A stretch of DNA of 6,134 nt from Proteobacteria bacterium UBA4575 (GCA_002386945.1 DGKH01000014.1:2146-8279), one strand, 5' to 3'; positions 1 to 5,385 are shown, counted from the first letter of the stretch. Notes: generated by a model from the sequence alone, not told the origin. Translations and numbers: made by a program.

Positions 1-141
1 AAGGAGTCTGATCAAGATCAGCTAGCAGCTTGGGCATTATTATTATTTGAGCAGGCGGTGCTGGCAGAAGGCGGGCAATTAGAAAACCCAGCGGACTTTG
101 TTATGCGATTGAATAAGATTATTTTAGATATTGCAGCCTAA
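1..141 (+). CDS. htpG: C-terminal end of HtpG (Hsp90 chaperone), partial
   Basis: Frame 1 is open from the window edge to a TAA at 139-141, giving the last 46 residues of a protein. The sequence ([17 protein letters not shown], then [12 protein letters not shown]) closely follows the extreme C-terminus of bacterial HtpG. In E. coli the matching stretch is LLLDQALLAERGTLEDP, followed by an RMN-containing tail. By family knowledge this is the last part of the C-terminal dimerisation domain of the cytosolic ATP-dependent chaperone. The ATPase and middle domains lie upstream of the window. The next gene begins 4 nt after the stop, so the two are probably cotranscribed. The identification rests on a short segment but the match is characteristic. 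Confidence 0.8.
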   Translation, partial: KESDQDQLAAWALLLFEQAVLAEGGQLENPADFVMRLNKIILDIAA

Positions 142-145
142 AGCT

Positions 146-583
146 ATGGATCAAACACCTTGGTGGCAACGACCTCTGGCTGAGTTGGATGAGCAGCAGT
201 GGGAGCAACTATGTGATGGTTGTGGCAAATGTTGTATGGCTAAATTGGAAGACCCTGAAATCAAGACAATCTATTTCAGTAATGTAGCCTGTGAATTATT
301 TGACTCGACTAGTTGTCGCTGTGGTGATTATGCACAACGTGATCAAGTGGTGAGTAATTGTCGTCGCTTAAGCCTCGATCGTCCTGAGGAGTTTGCATGG
401 TTGCCAAGTAGTTGTGCCTATCGCTTACGCCTGCATGATCAAGCGCTGCCTGAGTGGCATCATTTACTCACTGGCTCTAAGGACACAGTGCATGAGTTGG
501 GTCTATCGATGCAAGGCAAAGCCATTGCGGCAGAAGAGGCGGGGCCGGTAGAGCATCACATTATCGATATGACTAGTGAATAA
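146..583 (+). CDS. ycgN: YcgN-type cysteine-cluster protein (UPF0260/YkgJ-like)
   Basis: A 145-residue protein matching E. coli YcgN along its length: W-W-Q near the start, L-C-D-G-C-G-K-C-C at 22-30, I-Y-F-S-N-V-A-C at 42-49, C-R-C at 57-59, E-F-A-W-L-P-S-S-C-A-Y-R-L at 82-94, and L-P-E-W-H-H-L-L-T-G-S at 101-111. The nine cysteines (23, 26, 29, 30, 49, 57, 59, 72, 90), especially the CxxCGxCC knot, suggest a bound zinc or iron-sulfur centre, as proposed for the YkgJ-type cluster family. The biochemical role is not established. An in-frame TTG at 131 would add five residues overlapping htpG. I prefer ATG 146 because it matches the family start and sits 4 nt after the htpG stop. No strong ribosome binding site is visible, so translational coupling to htpG is likely. 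Confidence 0.88.
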   Translation: MDQTPWWQRPLAELDEQQWEQLCDGCGKCCMAKLEDPEIKTIYFSNVACELFDSTSCRCGDYAQRDQVVSNCRRLSLDRPEEFAWLPSSCAYRLRLHDQALPEWHHLLTGSKDTVHELGLSMQGKAIAAEEAGPVEHHIIDMTSE

Positions 584-585
584 TG

Positions 586-607
586 AACGGTCATGGCCTG
601 TTTTTTT
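586..607 (+). terminator. Weak candidate rho-independent terminator after ycgN
   Basis: Three bases after the ycgN stop, AACGG (586-590) can pair with CC-GTT (597-598 and 600-602), with a one-base T bulge and a 6-nt loop. The last bases of the stem run into a seven-T tract (601-607). The stem is short and imperfect, so the call rests mostly on its position and the T run. Confidence 0.35.
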
Positions 608-611
608 CGAT

Positions 612-728
612 TTAAAAGAACAATAAGCTTAAGCCAAAGCTTATGCTCGTGTAGATAGCGAAAAGTAAGAAATCGCTCCAACTGCGATAAGCACCAGCGT
701 CTATTGGTTTTTTTAATGTAAGCAACAT
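612..728 (-). CDS. Possible 38-residue small membrane protein
   Basis: A short minus-strand ORF in the ycgN-hslR spacer. ATG (728-726) is preceded by AGGAG (734-738 on the complement) with a 5-nt spacer, a near-ideal ribosome binding site. The product begins MLLTLKKPIDAGAYRSW, then runs into a hydrophobic stretch (about residues 20-38, F-L-L-F-A-I-Y-T-S-I-S-F-G-L-S-L-L-F-F). A basic, polar N-terminus followed by one C-terminal hydrophobic segment fits a small inner-membrane protein. I do not recognise the family. An 8-bp inverted repeat (623-630 and 637-644, 6-nt loop) lies inside the frame and could be incidental. The ribosome binding site is the main support; length alone would not justify the call, and no convincing minus-strand promoter was found. 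Confidence 0.42.
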   Translation of the reverse strand: MLLTLKKPIDAGAYRSWSDFLLFAIYTSISFGLSLLFF

Positions 729-782
729 ATAAACTCCTAGATGGTTTGGGTTTGTTGAGATTGGGCGTAGCCTAGGCTTGAA

Positions 783-811
783 TTGCTTCAGTTTAATTAC
801 ATAATTATTTT
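783..811 (+). promoter_or_regulatory. Tentative hslR promoter
   Basis: TTGCTT (783-788) and TATTTT (806-811) are 17 nt apart, about 34 nt before the hslR start, in a very AT-rich stretch. An alternative pair is ATTACA (796-801) and TAATAT (819-824), also 17 nt apart. Such AT-rich DNA yields many near matches, so this marks a likely promoter area rather than a defined site. No convincing heat-shock (sigma-32) -10 element was seen, although CTTGAA occurs at 777-782. Confidence 0.25.
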
Positions 812-844
812 ATTTTTTTAATATAACCAATCGTCTCATTAGAT

Positions 845-1228
845 ATGCTCGAATCCATTCGTATCGATAAGTGGCTATGGGCCGCTCGCTTTTATAAGAC
901 GCGCAGTATGGCGAGTAAGGCTGTAGACGGTGGGCGAGTGCATGTGAATGGGTCGCGGGTTAAGGCGGCGCATAAGGTCAAGATCAATAATATTGTGCAG
1001 ATTTCTAAGGATCACTTGAAACAAGAATTTCAGGTGTTAGCGATTGCGCAACAACGACGTAGTGCGGTAGAGGCTCAGCAGCTATATATTGAGAGTGAGG
1101 CCAGTGTTGCGCGGCGAGAGCAAGAGCAGATGCAGCGTAAGATTTTAAATCAAGGTATGCCGCAATCTGTCGGCAAGCCGAATAAACACGACCGGCGACG
1201 GATACGTGAGATTATTGGAAAATCATAA
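845..1228 (+). CDS. hslR: Hsp15 / HslR, S4-domain ribosome-recycling RNA-binding protein
   Basis: A 127-residue protein with an S4 RNA-binding domain at about 5-50: I-R-I-D-K-W-L-W-A-A-R-F-Y-K-T-R-S at 5-21, then A-V-D-G-G-R-V-H-V-N-G at 26-36, a typical HslR start. A basic, probably helical tail follows (R-R-E-Q-E-Q at about 90-95; G-K-P-N-K-H-D-R-R-R near 110-119). Length and architecture agree with E. coli Hsp15 (133 residues). By family knowledge Hsp15 binds free 50S subunits carrying peptidyl-tRNA after premature dissociation and helps return them to translation; it is heat-induced in E. coli. The ATG fits because the conserved RxDKWLW motif begins a few residues later, though no clear Shine-Dalgarno precedes it. 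The gene converges on ispG with 17 nt between stops and no terminator in between. Confidence 0.93.
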   Translation: MLESIRIDKWLWAARFYKTRSMASKAVDGGRVHVNGSRVKAAHKVKINNIVQISKDHLKQEFQVLAIAQQRRSAVEAQQLYIESEASVARREQEQMQRKILNQGMPQSVGKPNKHDRRRIREIIGKS

Positions 1229-1245
1229 GGCTAGTGCAAGCAGGA

Positions 1246-2457
1246 CTAAGCGCTGTAATTTTTCTCGATATAGTTCTGCACTAATTGCTGGAATTCACCA
1301 CTGATATTATCACCGCGTAGAGTGCAACTTTTTTCACCATCGATATAAACCGGTGCTACTGGTGCTTCACCACTGCCGGGCAAGCTAATACCAATATCGG
1401 CCTGTTTGCTTTCGCCAGGTCCATTGACGACGCAGCCCATGACAGCCACTGACATATTTTCTACGCCAGGGTAGCGTGAACGCCAGTGCGGCATGGAATC
1501 TCTTAAATAGTTTTGGATGTCATTGGCTAAGTGCTGGAAATAATCACTGGTGGTGCGGCCACAACCTGGGCATGAGGTGACTGCCGGAGTGAAGGCGCGC
1601 AGGCCGATGGATTGTAGGATTTCTTGTGCAACGATGACTTCTTCACTGCGGCTGCCACCGGGTGCTGGAGTTAGTGACACACGCAAGGTATCGCCAATCC
1701 CTTGTTGTAGTAATACCGCCATGGCGGCTGTCGATGCAACAATACCTTTACTACCCATGCCCGCTTCAGTTAGACCTAGGTGCAAGGCATAGTCACAACG
1801 TGTGGCGAGCTCAGAGTAAACGCTAATCAGCTGTTGCACATCACTTAACTTGCAGGAAATAATAATTTTGTCATGCGCAAGCCCAATACGTTCGGCTTCT
1901 TTTGCGCTATCTAAGGCTGAGGCCATCAGTGCCTCATGCATGACATGTTCTACACTCAACGGGTTTTTTAGGGCCTGATTTTGATCCATCATCTGCGCCA
2001 GCACTTGCTGATCCAGGCTACCCCAGTTAACGCCGATGCGCACCGGCTTGTTAAACTCGCAGGCAGTTTCGATCATGCTGGCAAACTGGGCATCACGTTT
2101 TTTACCGCGCCCAACATTGCCTGGATTGATGCGGTACTTAGCTAAGATCTCGGCACATTCACGAACATCGCTTAGAAGTTTATGGCCATTGAAATGAAAG
2201 TCACCAATTAAAGGGACATCGACTTGCATTTGTTCAAGCCGATTTTTAATCTCGACAACCGCTTCAGCTGAGGCTTGGTTATTTACCGTGATGCGAATCA
2301 TCTCAGAACCTGCACGAGCGAGGTCTGCGATTTGAGCTGCGGTACGTATTGCGTCAGCAGTATCGGTGTTAGTCATGGATTGGATGACAATCGGGGCGTT
2401 GCCACCGACCTGTACATGGCCAATCTGAACTGCAGTGGAGTGTCTTCGGTTTCGCAT
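1246..2457 (-). CDS. ispG: IspG (GcpE), HMBPP synthase, long variant
   Basis: A 403-residue protein for the penultimate MEP-pathway step: reductive conversion of 2-C-methyl-D-erythritol 2,4-cyclodiphosphate to HMBPP, using a [4Fe-4S] cluster fed by flavodoxin or ferredoxin in the cytosol. The TIM-barrel part shows I-Q-S-M-T-N-T-D-T (25-33), Y-R-I-N-P-G-N-V-G (108-116), R-I-G-V-N-W-G-S-L (140-148), L-H-L-G-L-T-E-A-G (225-233) and [10 protein letters not shown] (253-262). The cluster ligands are C296 and C299 in CPGCGRTT and C342 in G-C-V-V-N-G-P-G-E, with E349 following. It is about 30 residues longer than E. coli IspG (372) and resembles the beta/alphaproteobacterial form, with extra sequence near 150-170 and an insert around Y317-M335. 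ATG 2457 is the only plausible start: an in-frame TAG lies upstream with no other start codon between, and no strong ribosome binding site is seen. The gene is divergent from yjbQ rather than beside hisS or rodZ. Confidence 0.97.
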   Translation of the reverse strand: MRNRRHSTAVQIGHVQVGGNAPIVIQSMTNTDTADAIRTAAQIADLARAGSEMIRITVNNQASAEAVVEIKNRLEQMQVDVPLIGDFHFNGHKLLSDVRECAEILAKYRINPGNVGRGKKRDAQFASMIETACEFNKPVRIGVNWGSLDQQVLAQMMDQNQALKNPLSVEHVMHEALMASALDSAKEAERIGLAHDKIIISCKLSDVQQLISVYSELATRCDYALHLGLTEAGMGSKGIVASTAAMAVLLQQGIGDTLRVSLTPAPGGSRSEEVIVAQEILQSIGLRAFTPAVTSCPGCGRTTSDYFQHLANDIQNYLRDSMPHWRSRYPGVENMSVAVMGCVVNGPGESKQADIGISLPGSGEAPVAPVYIDGEKSCTLRGDNISGEFQQLVQNYIEKNYSA

Positions 2458-2569
2458 TATTTTATAATTATCACAATGGATGAGTGCCGAATTCTAGTAG
2501 AATCACGTTATCAGCTAAGGCCGGTAGTGTAACTAAGAATGCCAGATGAAACGAACCTAAGTAAGTGAT
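2458..2569. promoter_or_regulatory. Divergent ispG / yjbQ promoter region
   Basis: These 112 nt separate two divergent starts and must carry signals for both. On the plus strand TAGAAT (2498-2503) is a five-of-six match to a -10 box, but no good -35 lies 16-18 nt upstream. It overlaps a small inverted repeat, ATTCT-AGT-AGAAT (2491-2503). On the minus strand the bases just before the ispG ATG read GATAAT-TATAAAATA; GATAAT is -10-like, which would imply a very short ispG leader. None of these sites is firm on its own. Confidence 0.35.
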
Positions 2570-3004
2570 ATGACACAAAATATTTATCATCAAGAGCAAC
2601 ATCGTATCGATACATTAGGCCGAAGTTCGATTGAGATCTCACAAACGCTACATACGGCAGTAAGTTCCGCTGGTGTTGTCAGTGGTTTATGTCATGTTTT
2701 TATTCATCATACTAGCGCCTCATTGATGATTTGTGAGAACGCGGCGTCAGAAGTACGTGATGATTTGGAAAGTTTCTTCTCTCGATTAATCCCTGATGGT
2801 GACCCTTTGTTTAGCCATATCGATGAAGGTGCCGATGATATGCCAGCACATATTCGTTCTGTGTTGACGCAAACTGAACTAAGCATTCCAGTTATTGCCG
2901 GTCGTTTGGCGTTAGGGACCTGGCAGGGTGTCTATTTATGGGAGCATCGTACATCGCCGCATTTAAGAGATATCAGTATGACGATTCATGGTCTCGGAGC
3001 TTAG
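2570..3004 (+). CDS. yjbQ: YjbQ family protein (UPF0047), secondary thiamine-phosphate synthase-like
   Basis: A 144-residue protein with the UPF0047 signatures in order: C-H-V-F-I-H-H-T-S-A-S-L at 41-52, E-N-A-A-S-E-V-R-D-D-L-E at 56-67, H-I-D-E-G-A-D-D-M-P-A-H-I-R-S at 83-97, and L-G-T-W-Q-G-V-Y-L-W-E-H-R at 115-127. The E. coli homologue is 138 residues, so this is full length. The conserved His and Asp residues (H46, H47, D90, H94) are likely site residues. The family name comes from weak thiamine-phosphate synthase activity on overexpression; the physiological role remains uncertain. The ATG follows AAGTAAG, a weak ribosome binding site. The gene is divergent from ispG and its end overlaps the annotated start of the HAD gene. 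Both thiamine and isoprenoid synthesis draw on DXP, which makes the pairing suggestive. Confidence 0.93.
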   Translation: MTQNIYHQEQHRIDTLGRSSIEISQTLHTAVSSAGVVSGLCHVFIHHTSASLMICENAASEVRDDLESFFSRLIPDGDPLFSHIDEGADDMPAHIRSVLTQTELSIPVIAGRLALGTWQGVYLWEHRTSPHLRDISMTIHGLGA

Positions 3005-3695
3005 ATTGAAGGCCTTCCGCGACCTAAAATGTATTAGCTTTGATTTTGATGACACTCTTTGGCCGGTGCAGCCAACAATTCTAGAGGCTGAACAGAGGTT
3101 GAATGAGTGGCTGAATCAATCCTGTCCACGTCTGATGCAAGAGCAGGATAGAGACAGTTTGCGCCTATATATGGCCGATTATGCTGAGCGTTTCCCGCAA
3201 TATAATCATGATGTTACCTTGCGTCGGCTGAATGCCTTGTGTGAACTGATGCAGCAGTATCGTTATGAGACGGCATTGGCAGATCAAGCAATGGCTGTTT
3301 TTCGCCACTATCGGAATCAAGTCATACCCTTTGCAGATACCATCGCAACATTGGATCTATTGCGAGATCGCTATGTGCTTATAGGGATTACTAATGGCAA
3401 TGCGCAGATTGAGCAGACAGCATTACAGGGTTATTTTGATTTCACCATCAGCGCTGGTGATGTTGGTGTTTTAAAGCCACATCCAGAGATATTTGAGCAG
3501 GCTATAGCGCAGGCAGGGGTAGAGCCAGCTCAGGTTTTGCATGTGGGTGATCATGCCCAGGCTGACGTTGTTGGAGCGTTGCGAGCAGGATGCAGGGCAG
3601 TATGGTTTAATGCTGCACGACGAGAATGGCCGGGCGGACAAAATCCAGACGCGGTGATTCATCGGTTGAGTGAGATTATCGATTTGCTGCAATAA
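2988..3695 (+). CDS. HAD-superfamily phosphatase, YigB-like
   Basis: A 235-residue cytosolic HAD hydrolase with all four motifs: D-F-D-D-T-L-W (19-25; nucleophile D19, acid/base D21), I-T-N-G-N (134-138; T135), L-K-P-H-P-E (162-167; K163) and G-D-H-A-Q-A-D (187-193; D188, D193). The helical cap lies at about 28-115. Layout, length (E. coli YigB 238) and the TNGNAQ and ILHVGD-like stretches point to the YigB group, which dephosphorylates FMN and the riboflavin precursor 5-amino-6-(5-phosphoribitylamino)uracil. The exact substrate cannot be read from sequence. Start choice: ATG 2988 overlaps yjbQ by 17 nt without a good ribosome binding site, whereas TTG 3006 follows GGAG (2996-2999) at a 6-nt spacing, one base after the yjbQ stop. 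The TTG product would begin 13 residues before D19, also consistent with the family. Either way translation is coupled to yjbQ. Confidence 0.88.
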   Translation: MVSELRLKAFRDLKCISFDFDDTLWPVQPTILEAEQRLNEWLNQSCPRLMQEQDRDSLRLYMADYAERFPQYNHDVTLRRLNALCELMQQYRYETALADQAMAVFRHYRNQVIPFADTIATLDLLRDRYVLIGITNGNAQIEQTALQGYFDFTISAGDVGVLKPHPEIFEQAIAQAGVEPAQVLHVGDHAQADVVGALRAGCRAVWFNAARREWPGGQNPDAVIHRLSEIIDLLQ

Positions 3696-3736
3696 GATAG
3701 AGCTTGTCGAAATGTTAATTTAAAAGGGAAAGAAAC

Positions 3737-4123
3737 ATGGCAGAAAAAAACGTCACCGAAATGACCTTGGAAGAGCGCGTTAAAACCTTAGAACGCCTGC
3801 ATCGAAATGCACGTATCGCGATCATTATTCTAGTGGGTTACTTTATCTATGATGTTATTTCTCGTGATAGTGGTTCCGATATCATCTATGCCTATAAGAT
3901 TAAGGCGAAGCAGTTCGAACTGGTGGATGGTGTTGGCACTATCTTTGCCAGTTGGAAAGTATTAGATGAAGAAAACTCGGAGGCAGCTATTGTCTTGGAA
4001 AATGGTGAAGGCCAGAAGTTGCGATTAACAGCTTCTGAGATCAGTTTACTCAGTGGTGGCAGTAACCCCAGTCCAGATGTGGTTATCGGTCGACAGGGTT
4101 TAGATACTAAGCCAGCACCATAA
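3737..4123 (+). CDS. Unrecognised single-pass membrane protein with beta-rich C-terminal domain
   Basis: A 128-residue protein I cannot assign to a named family. ATG 3737 follows AGGGA (3725-3729) at a 7-nt spacing, a good ribosome binding site. Residues 1-24 are charged and probably helical or coiled-coil (M-T-L-E-E-R-V-K-T-L-E-R-L at 9-21). About 26-41 form one transmembrane segment (R-I-A-I-I-I-L-V-G-Y-F-I-Y-D-V-I). The rest is soluble and looks beta-rich. K-Q-F-E-L-V-D-G-V-G-T-I-F-A-S-W (58-73) followed by A-I-V-L-E-N-G-E-G-Q-K-L-R-L (84-97) resembles two copies of a strand-turn unit of the form FxLvDxxGxxxA...LxDxxGxxRxxL. The tail (107-128) is Gly/Pro/Ser-rich and probably disordered. 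It lies 41 nt after the HAD gene and may be cotranscribed. Orientation of the C-terminal domain (probably periplasmic) is inferred. Confidence 0.8.
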   Translation: MAEKNVTEMTLEERVKTLERLHRNARIAIIILVGYFIYDVISRDSGSDIIYAYKIKAKQFELVDGVGTIFASWKVLDEENSEAAIVLENGEGQKLRLTASEISLLSGGSNPSPDVVIGRQGLDTKPAP

Positions 4124-4189
4124 GTCTAAGCAGGCCTGTAGGTGGACCCTAGCGATAGCGCGCTATGATCTACCTTGGTGTAGTCGGCA

Positions 4190-4885
4190 TTAACTGCCTT
4201 TTACGAATATCTCATGGTGGAGGGCAGCATGGAATTTGCGTCTAGCCTGCATATTCTGTTCGATACCATATAAAAACCGTTGCTGGTTTTCACTGCTATT
4301 CAAATAAGGTCGAGTTGCTGCTTCGATCATTTTTGAGTGTTCAACGTCCAAAGTGATATGACCGCTAAATAACTCTAAGGCATCTTCCGTTATACCGGGT
4401 ATCTTTTTAAACCCTTCAAGTAGGTAGCTGTAATATTGAGGGATAGGCCATTCACTGGCAAAGCCGACTGCTGCTACTGCCGATAACCAGTCACCATTGC
4501 GCGTCAGCTGTTCCATGGTATCCATGTATTGGGCTAATTCAGGAAGGATTGGGTAATGCTCAGCATCTTGGATTTGGCAGCCGACTGCAGACATGAAATT
4601 ACGGTACAACTGCATATGTGAGCGTGTGTTATCACCACAGCCATATTCATCATATAAAATATCTGAGAATACAAATTGAAGTTGCTCATCAGGGCATGAG
4701 CCTAAGGCGCTGGCTTGATACAGACGTGTTTTTAAAATATGAGGGTAGTACAGCGAAGCGAAGTGCTGCGCTTGGTCTAATTCAAATACTGTTATCTTTT
4801 TGAATTCAGTGATGTACGGATCATCAAATAGAGGGTGATTGTCTAATTGTAGTTTTACTTCCTTTAGGAAATTATCGGCACTCAA
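4190..4885 (-). CDS. Heme-oxygenase-like diiron oxidase (HDO) family protein
   Basis: A 231-residue, mostly helical protein with the ligand pattern of heme-oxygenase-like non-heme diiron oxidases and oxygenases: E80 and H90 in D-E-Y-G-C-G-D-N-T-R-S-H, E145 in F-A-S-E-W-P-I-P-Q, and H176, D180, H183 in G-H-I-T-L-D-V-E-H. All six expected positions are present, and the H-x3-D-x2-H spacing equals that of the chlamydial protein CADD. Known relatives act in unrelated pathways: CADD (p-aminobenzoate), UndA (1-undecene), BesC (terminal-alkyne amino acid) and SznF-type N-oxygenation. The substrate is therefore open. The start is TTG 4885: AGGAG (4892-4896) sits 6 nt upstream, an in-frame TAG lies just before, and the next in-frame ATG is at residue 91, inside the ligand motif. 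Its 3' end converges on the membrane-protein gene. A 51-codon ORF ends 25 nt upstream on the same strand. Family call confident; function unknown. Confidence 0.85.
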   Translation of the reverse strand: MSADNFLKEVKLQLDNHPLFDDPYITEFKKITVFELDQAQHFASLYYPHILKTRLYQASALGSCPDEQLQFVFSDILYDEYGCGDNTRSHMQLYRNFMSAVGCQIQDAEHYPILPELAQYMDTMEQLTRNGDWLSAVAAVGFASEWPIPQYYSYLLEGFKKIPGITEDALELFSGHITLDVEHSKMIEAATRPYLNSSENQQRFLYGIEQNMQARRKFHAALHHEIFVKGS

Positions 4886-4891
4886 AGTTAT

Positions 4892-4896
4892 CTCCT
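4892..4896 (-). promoter_or_regulatory. Strong Shine-Dalgarno fixing the TTG start of the HDO gene
   Basis: On the minus strand TTTTAGGAGATAACTTTG places AGGAG 6 nt before the TTG. The TAG within this same stretch is an in-frame stop, which excludes a longer protein. The site therefore decides the start and shows that this gene really uses TTG. Confidence 0.85.
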
Positions 4897-4910
4897 AAAA
4901 AACCATTATT

Positions 4911-5066
4911 TTATTCTGATTGTCGTATGCACTTCTCAACGCTATTTCTAGCTTGGCAGCTGCGACCACTGGAATCGGCAAACGCAATACTGAGTACAAT
5001 AAAAATTATAACACCTACGCCTACTCTCACTGCTAGATATCCTATTTGATTAGGTTGGTAACTCAT
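4911..5066 (-). CDS. Candidate 51-residue secreted/membrane peptide upstream of the HDO gene
   Basis: A minus-strand ORF running from ATG 5066 to TAA 4911. Residues 1-14 form a polar start ending in R14, and 15-29 are strongly hydrophobic (V-G-V-G-V-I-I-F-I-V-L-S-I-A-F). A-F-A at 28-30 is then followed by D-S-S-G, a textbook signal-peptidase I arrangement. The predicted mature part is 21 residues with two cysteines (C37, C46) and mixed charges. Without cleavage it would be a single-pass membrane peptide. The ribosome binding site is weak (GGA, 5 nt spacing). Support comes from context: the stop is 25 nt before the HDO gene's TTG, and a consensus TATAAT lies about 37 nt upstream of the ATG. 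I do not recognise a family. It could be an unprocessed small protein, a peptide substrate of the neighbouring oxidase, or a chance ORF in a sparse region. Confidence 0.42.
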   Translation of the reverse strand: MSYQPNQIGYLAVRVGVGVIIFIVLSIAFADSSGRSCQARNSVEKCIRQSE

Positions 5067-5099
5067 CTGTGTCCAGTTAGATGGCTATCAATCTATGAC

Positions 5100-5114
5100 C
5101 TTAATTATATTAAG
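5100..5114 (-). promoter_or_regulatory. Perfect 15-bp palindrome over a TATAAT box (candidate operator/promoter)
   Basis: CTTAATTATATTAAG is a perfect inverted repeat (6-bp arms, 3-bp centre). Its minus strand contains the consensus -10 TATAAT (complement of 5104-5109), which would start transcription about 37 nt before the 51-codon ORF and then read into the HDO gene. No good -35 is seen 16-18 nt upstream (about GCAAAT), a weakness often found at regulated promoters. MarR-family dimers commonly bind AT-rich palindromes of this size across -10 regions, and a marR gene lies about 400 nt away. The link to that regulator is inferred. Confidence 0.45.
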
Positions 5115-5385
5115 AGCAGCCCTGAATTTGCGCGCTTAGATGCATATGCGCACTATGCTGGTGCGTTGCACCTGCGGAAAAGACCTGGGCGGTACTTAAT
5201 AGACTCATATGGTAGTTAGAGCAATTCTCATGCCACATAATATCGCTGTGGTAGAGATTGTTTTCTAGGGATGATCGAGTCAGTTCAAATCGAATATGGC
5301 TAAGGTTTTATTTAGGGTACTACATAATGCTTCAGCAGATAAGCTATCTATGCTAGGTCGAGGTCTATCGTGTACAGGTAGAGTG

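Noticed and set aside
623..644. ATAAGCTT/AAGCTTAT hairpin as a terminator between ycgN and hslR
   Set aside because: AT-rich stem without an adjacent T tract on the plus strand, and it lies inside the candidate 38-codon ORF on the other strand.
777..800. Sigma-32 heat-shock promoter for hslR based on CTTGAA
   Set aside because: No CCCCAT-like -10 at the proper spacing; the -35-like hexamer alone is common by chance.
1550..1792. 80-codon plus-strand ORF inside ispG
   Set aside because: It is antisense to the conserved cluster-binding half of IspG and its product shows no recognisable motif; a shadow frame.
2275..2532. 85-codon plus-strand ORF across the ispG start and the divergent spacer
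   Set aside because: Mostly antisense to the conserved N-terminus of IspG, with no motif and no ribosome binding site; it would also cover the shared promoter region.
3471..3692. 73-codon minus-strand ORF inside the HAD gene
   Set aside because: Antisense to HAD motifs III and IV, low-complexity composition, no supporting start signal.
4130..4189. Bidirectional terminator between the membrane-protein gene and the HDO gene, around the palindrome ATAGCGCGCTAT
   Set aside because: The 12-bp palindrome leaves no proper loop unless shortened to a 4-bp stem, and no T run follows on either strand.
4618..4803. 61-codon plus-strand ORF inside the HDO gene
   Set aside because: Antisense to the first iron-ligand motif of the HDO protein; no family features.
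4190..4885. TenA-type thiaminase II as an identity for the HDO gene, tempting because of yjbQ nearby
   Set aside because: TenA shares the fold but relies on a catalytic cysteine and lacks this Glu/His/Asp metal set; the six diiron ligands here point to the oxidase group.
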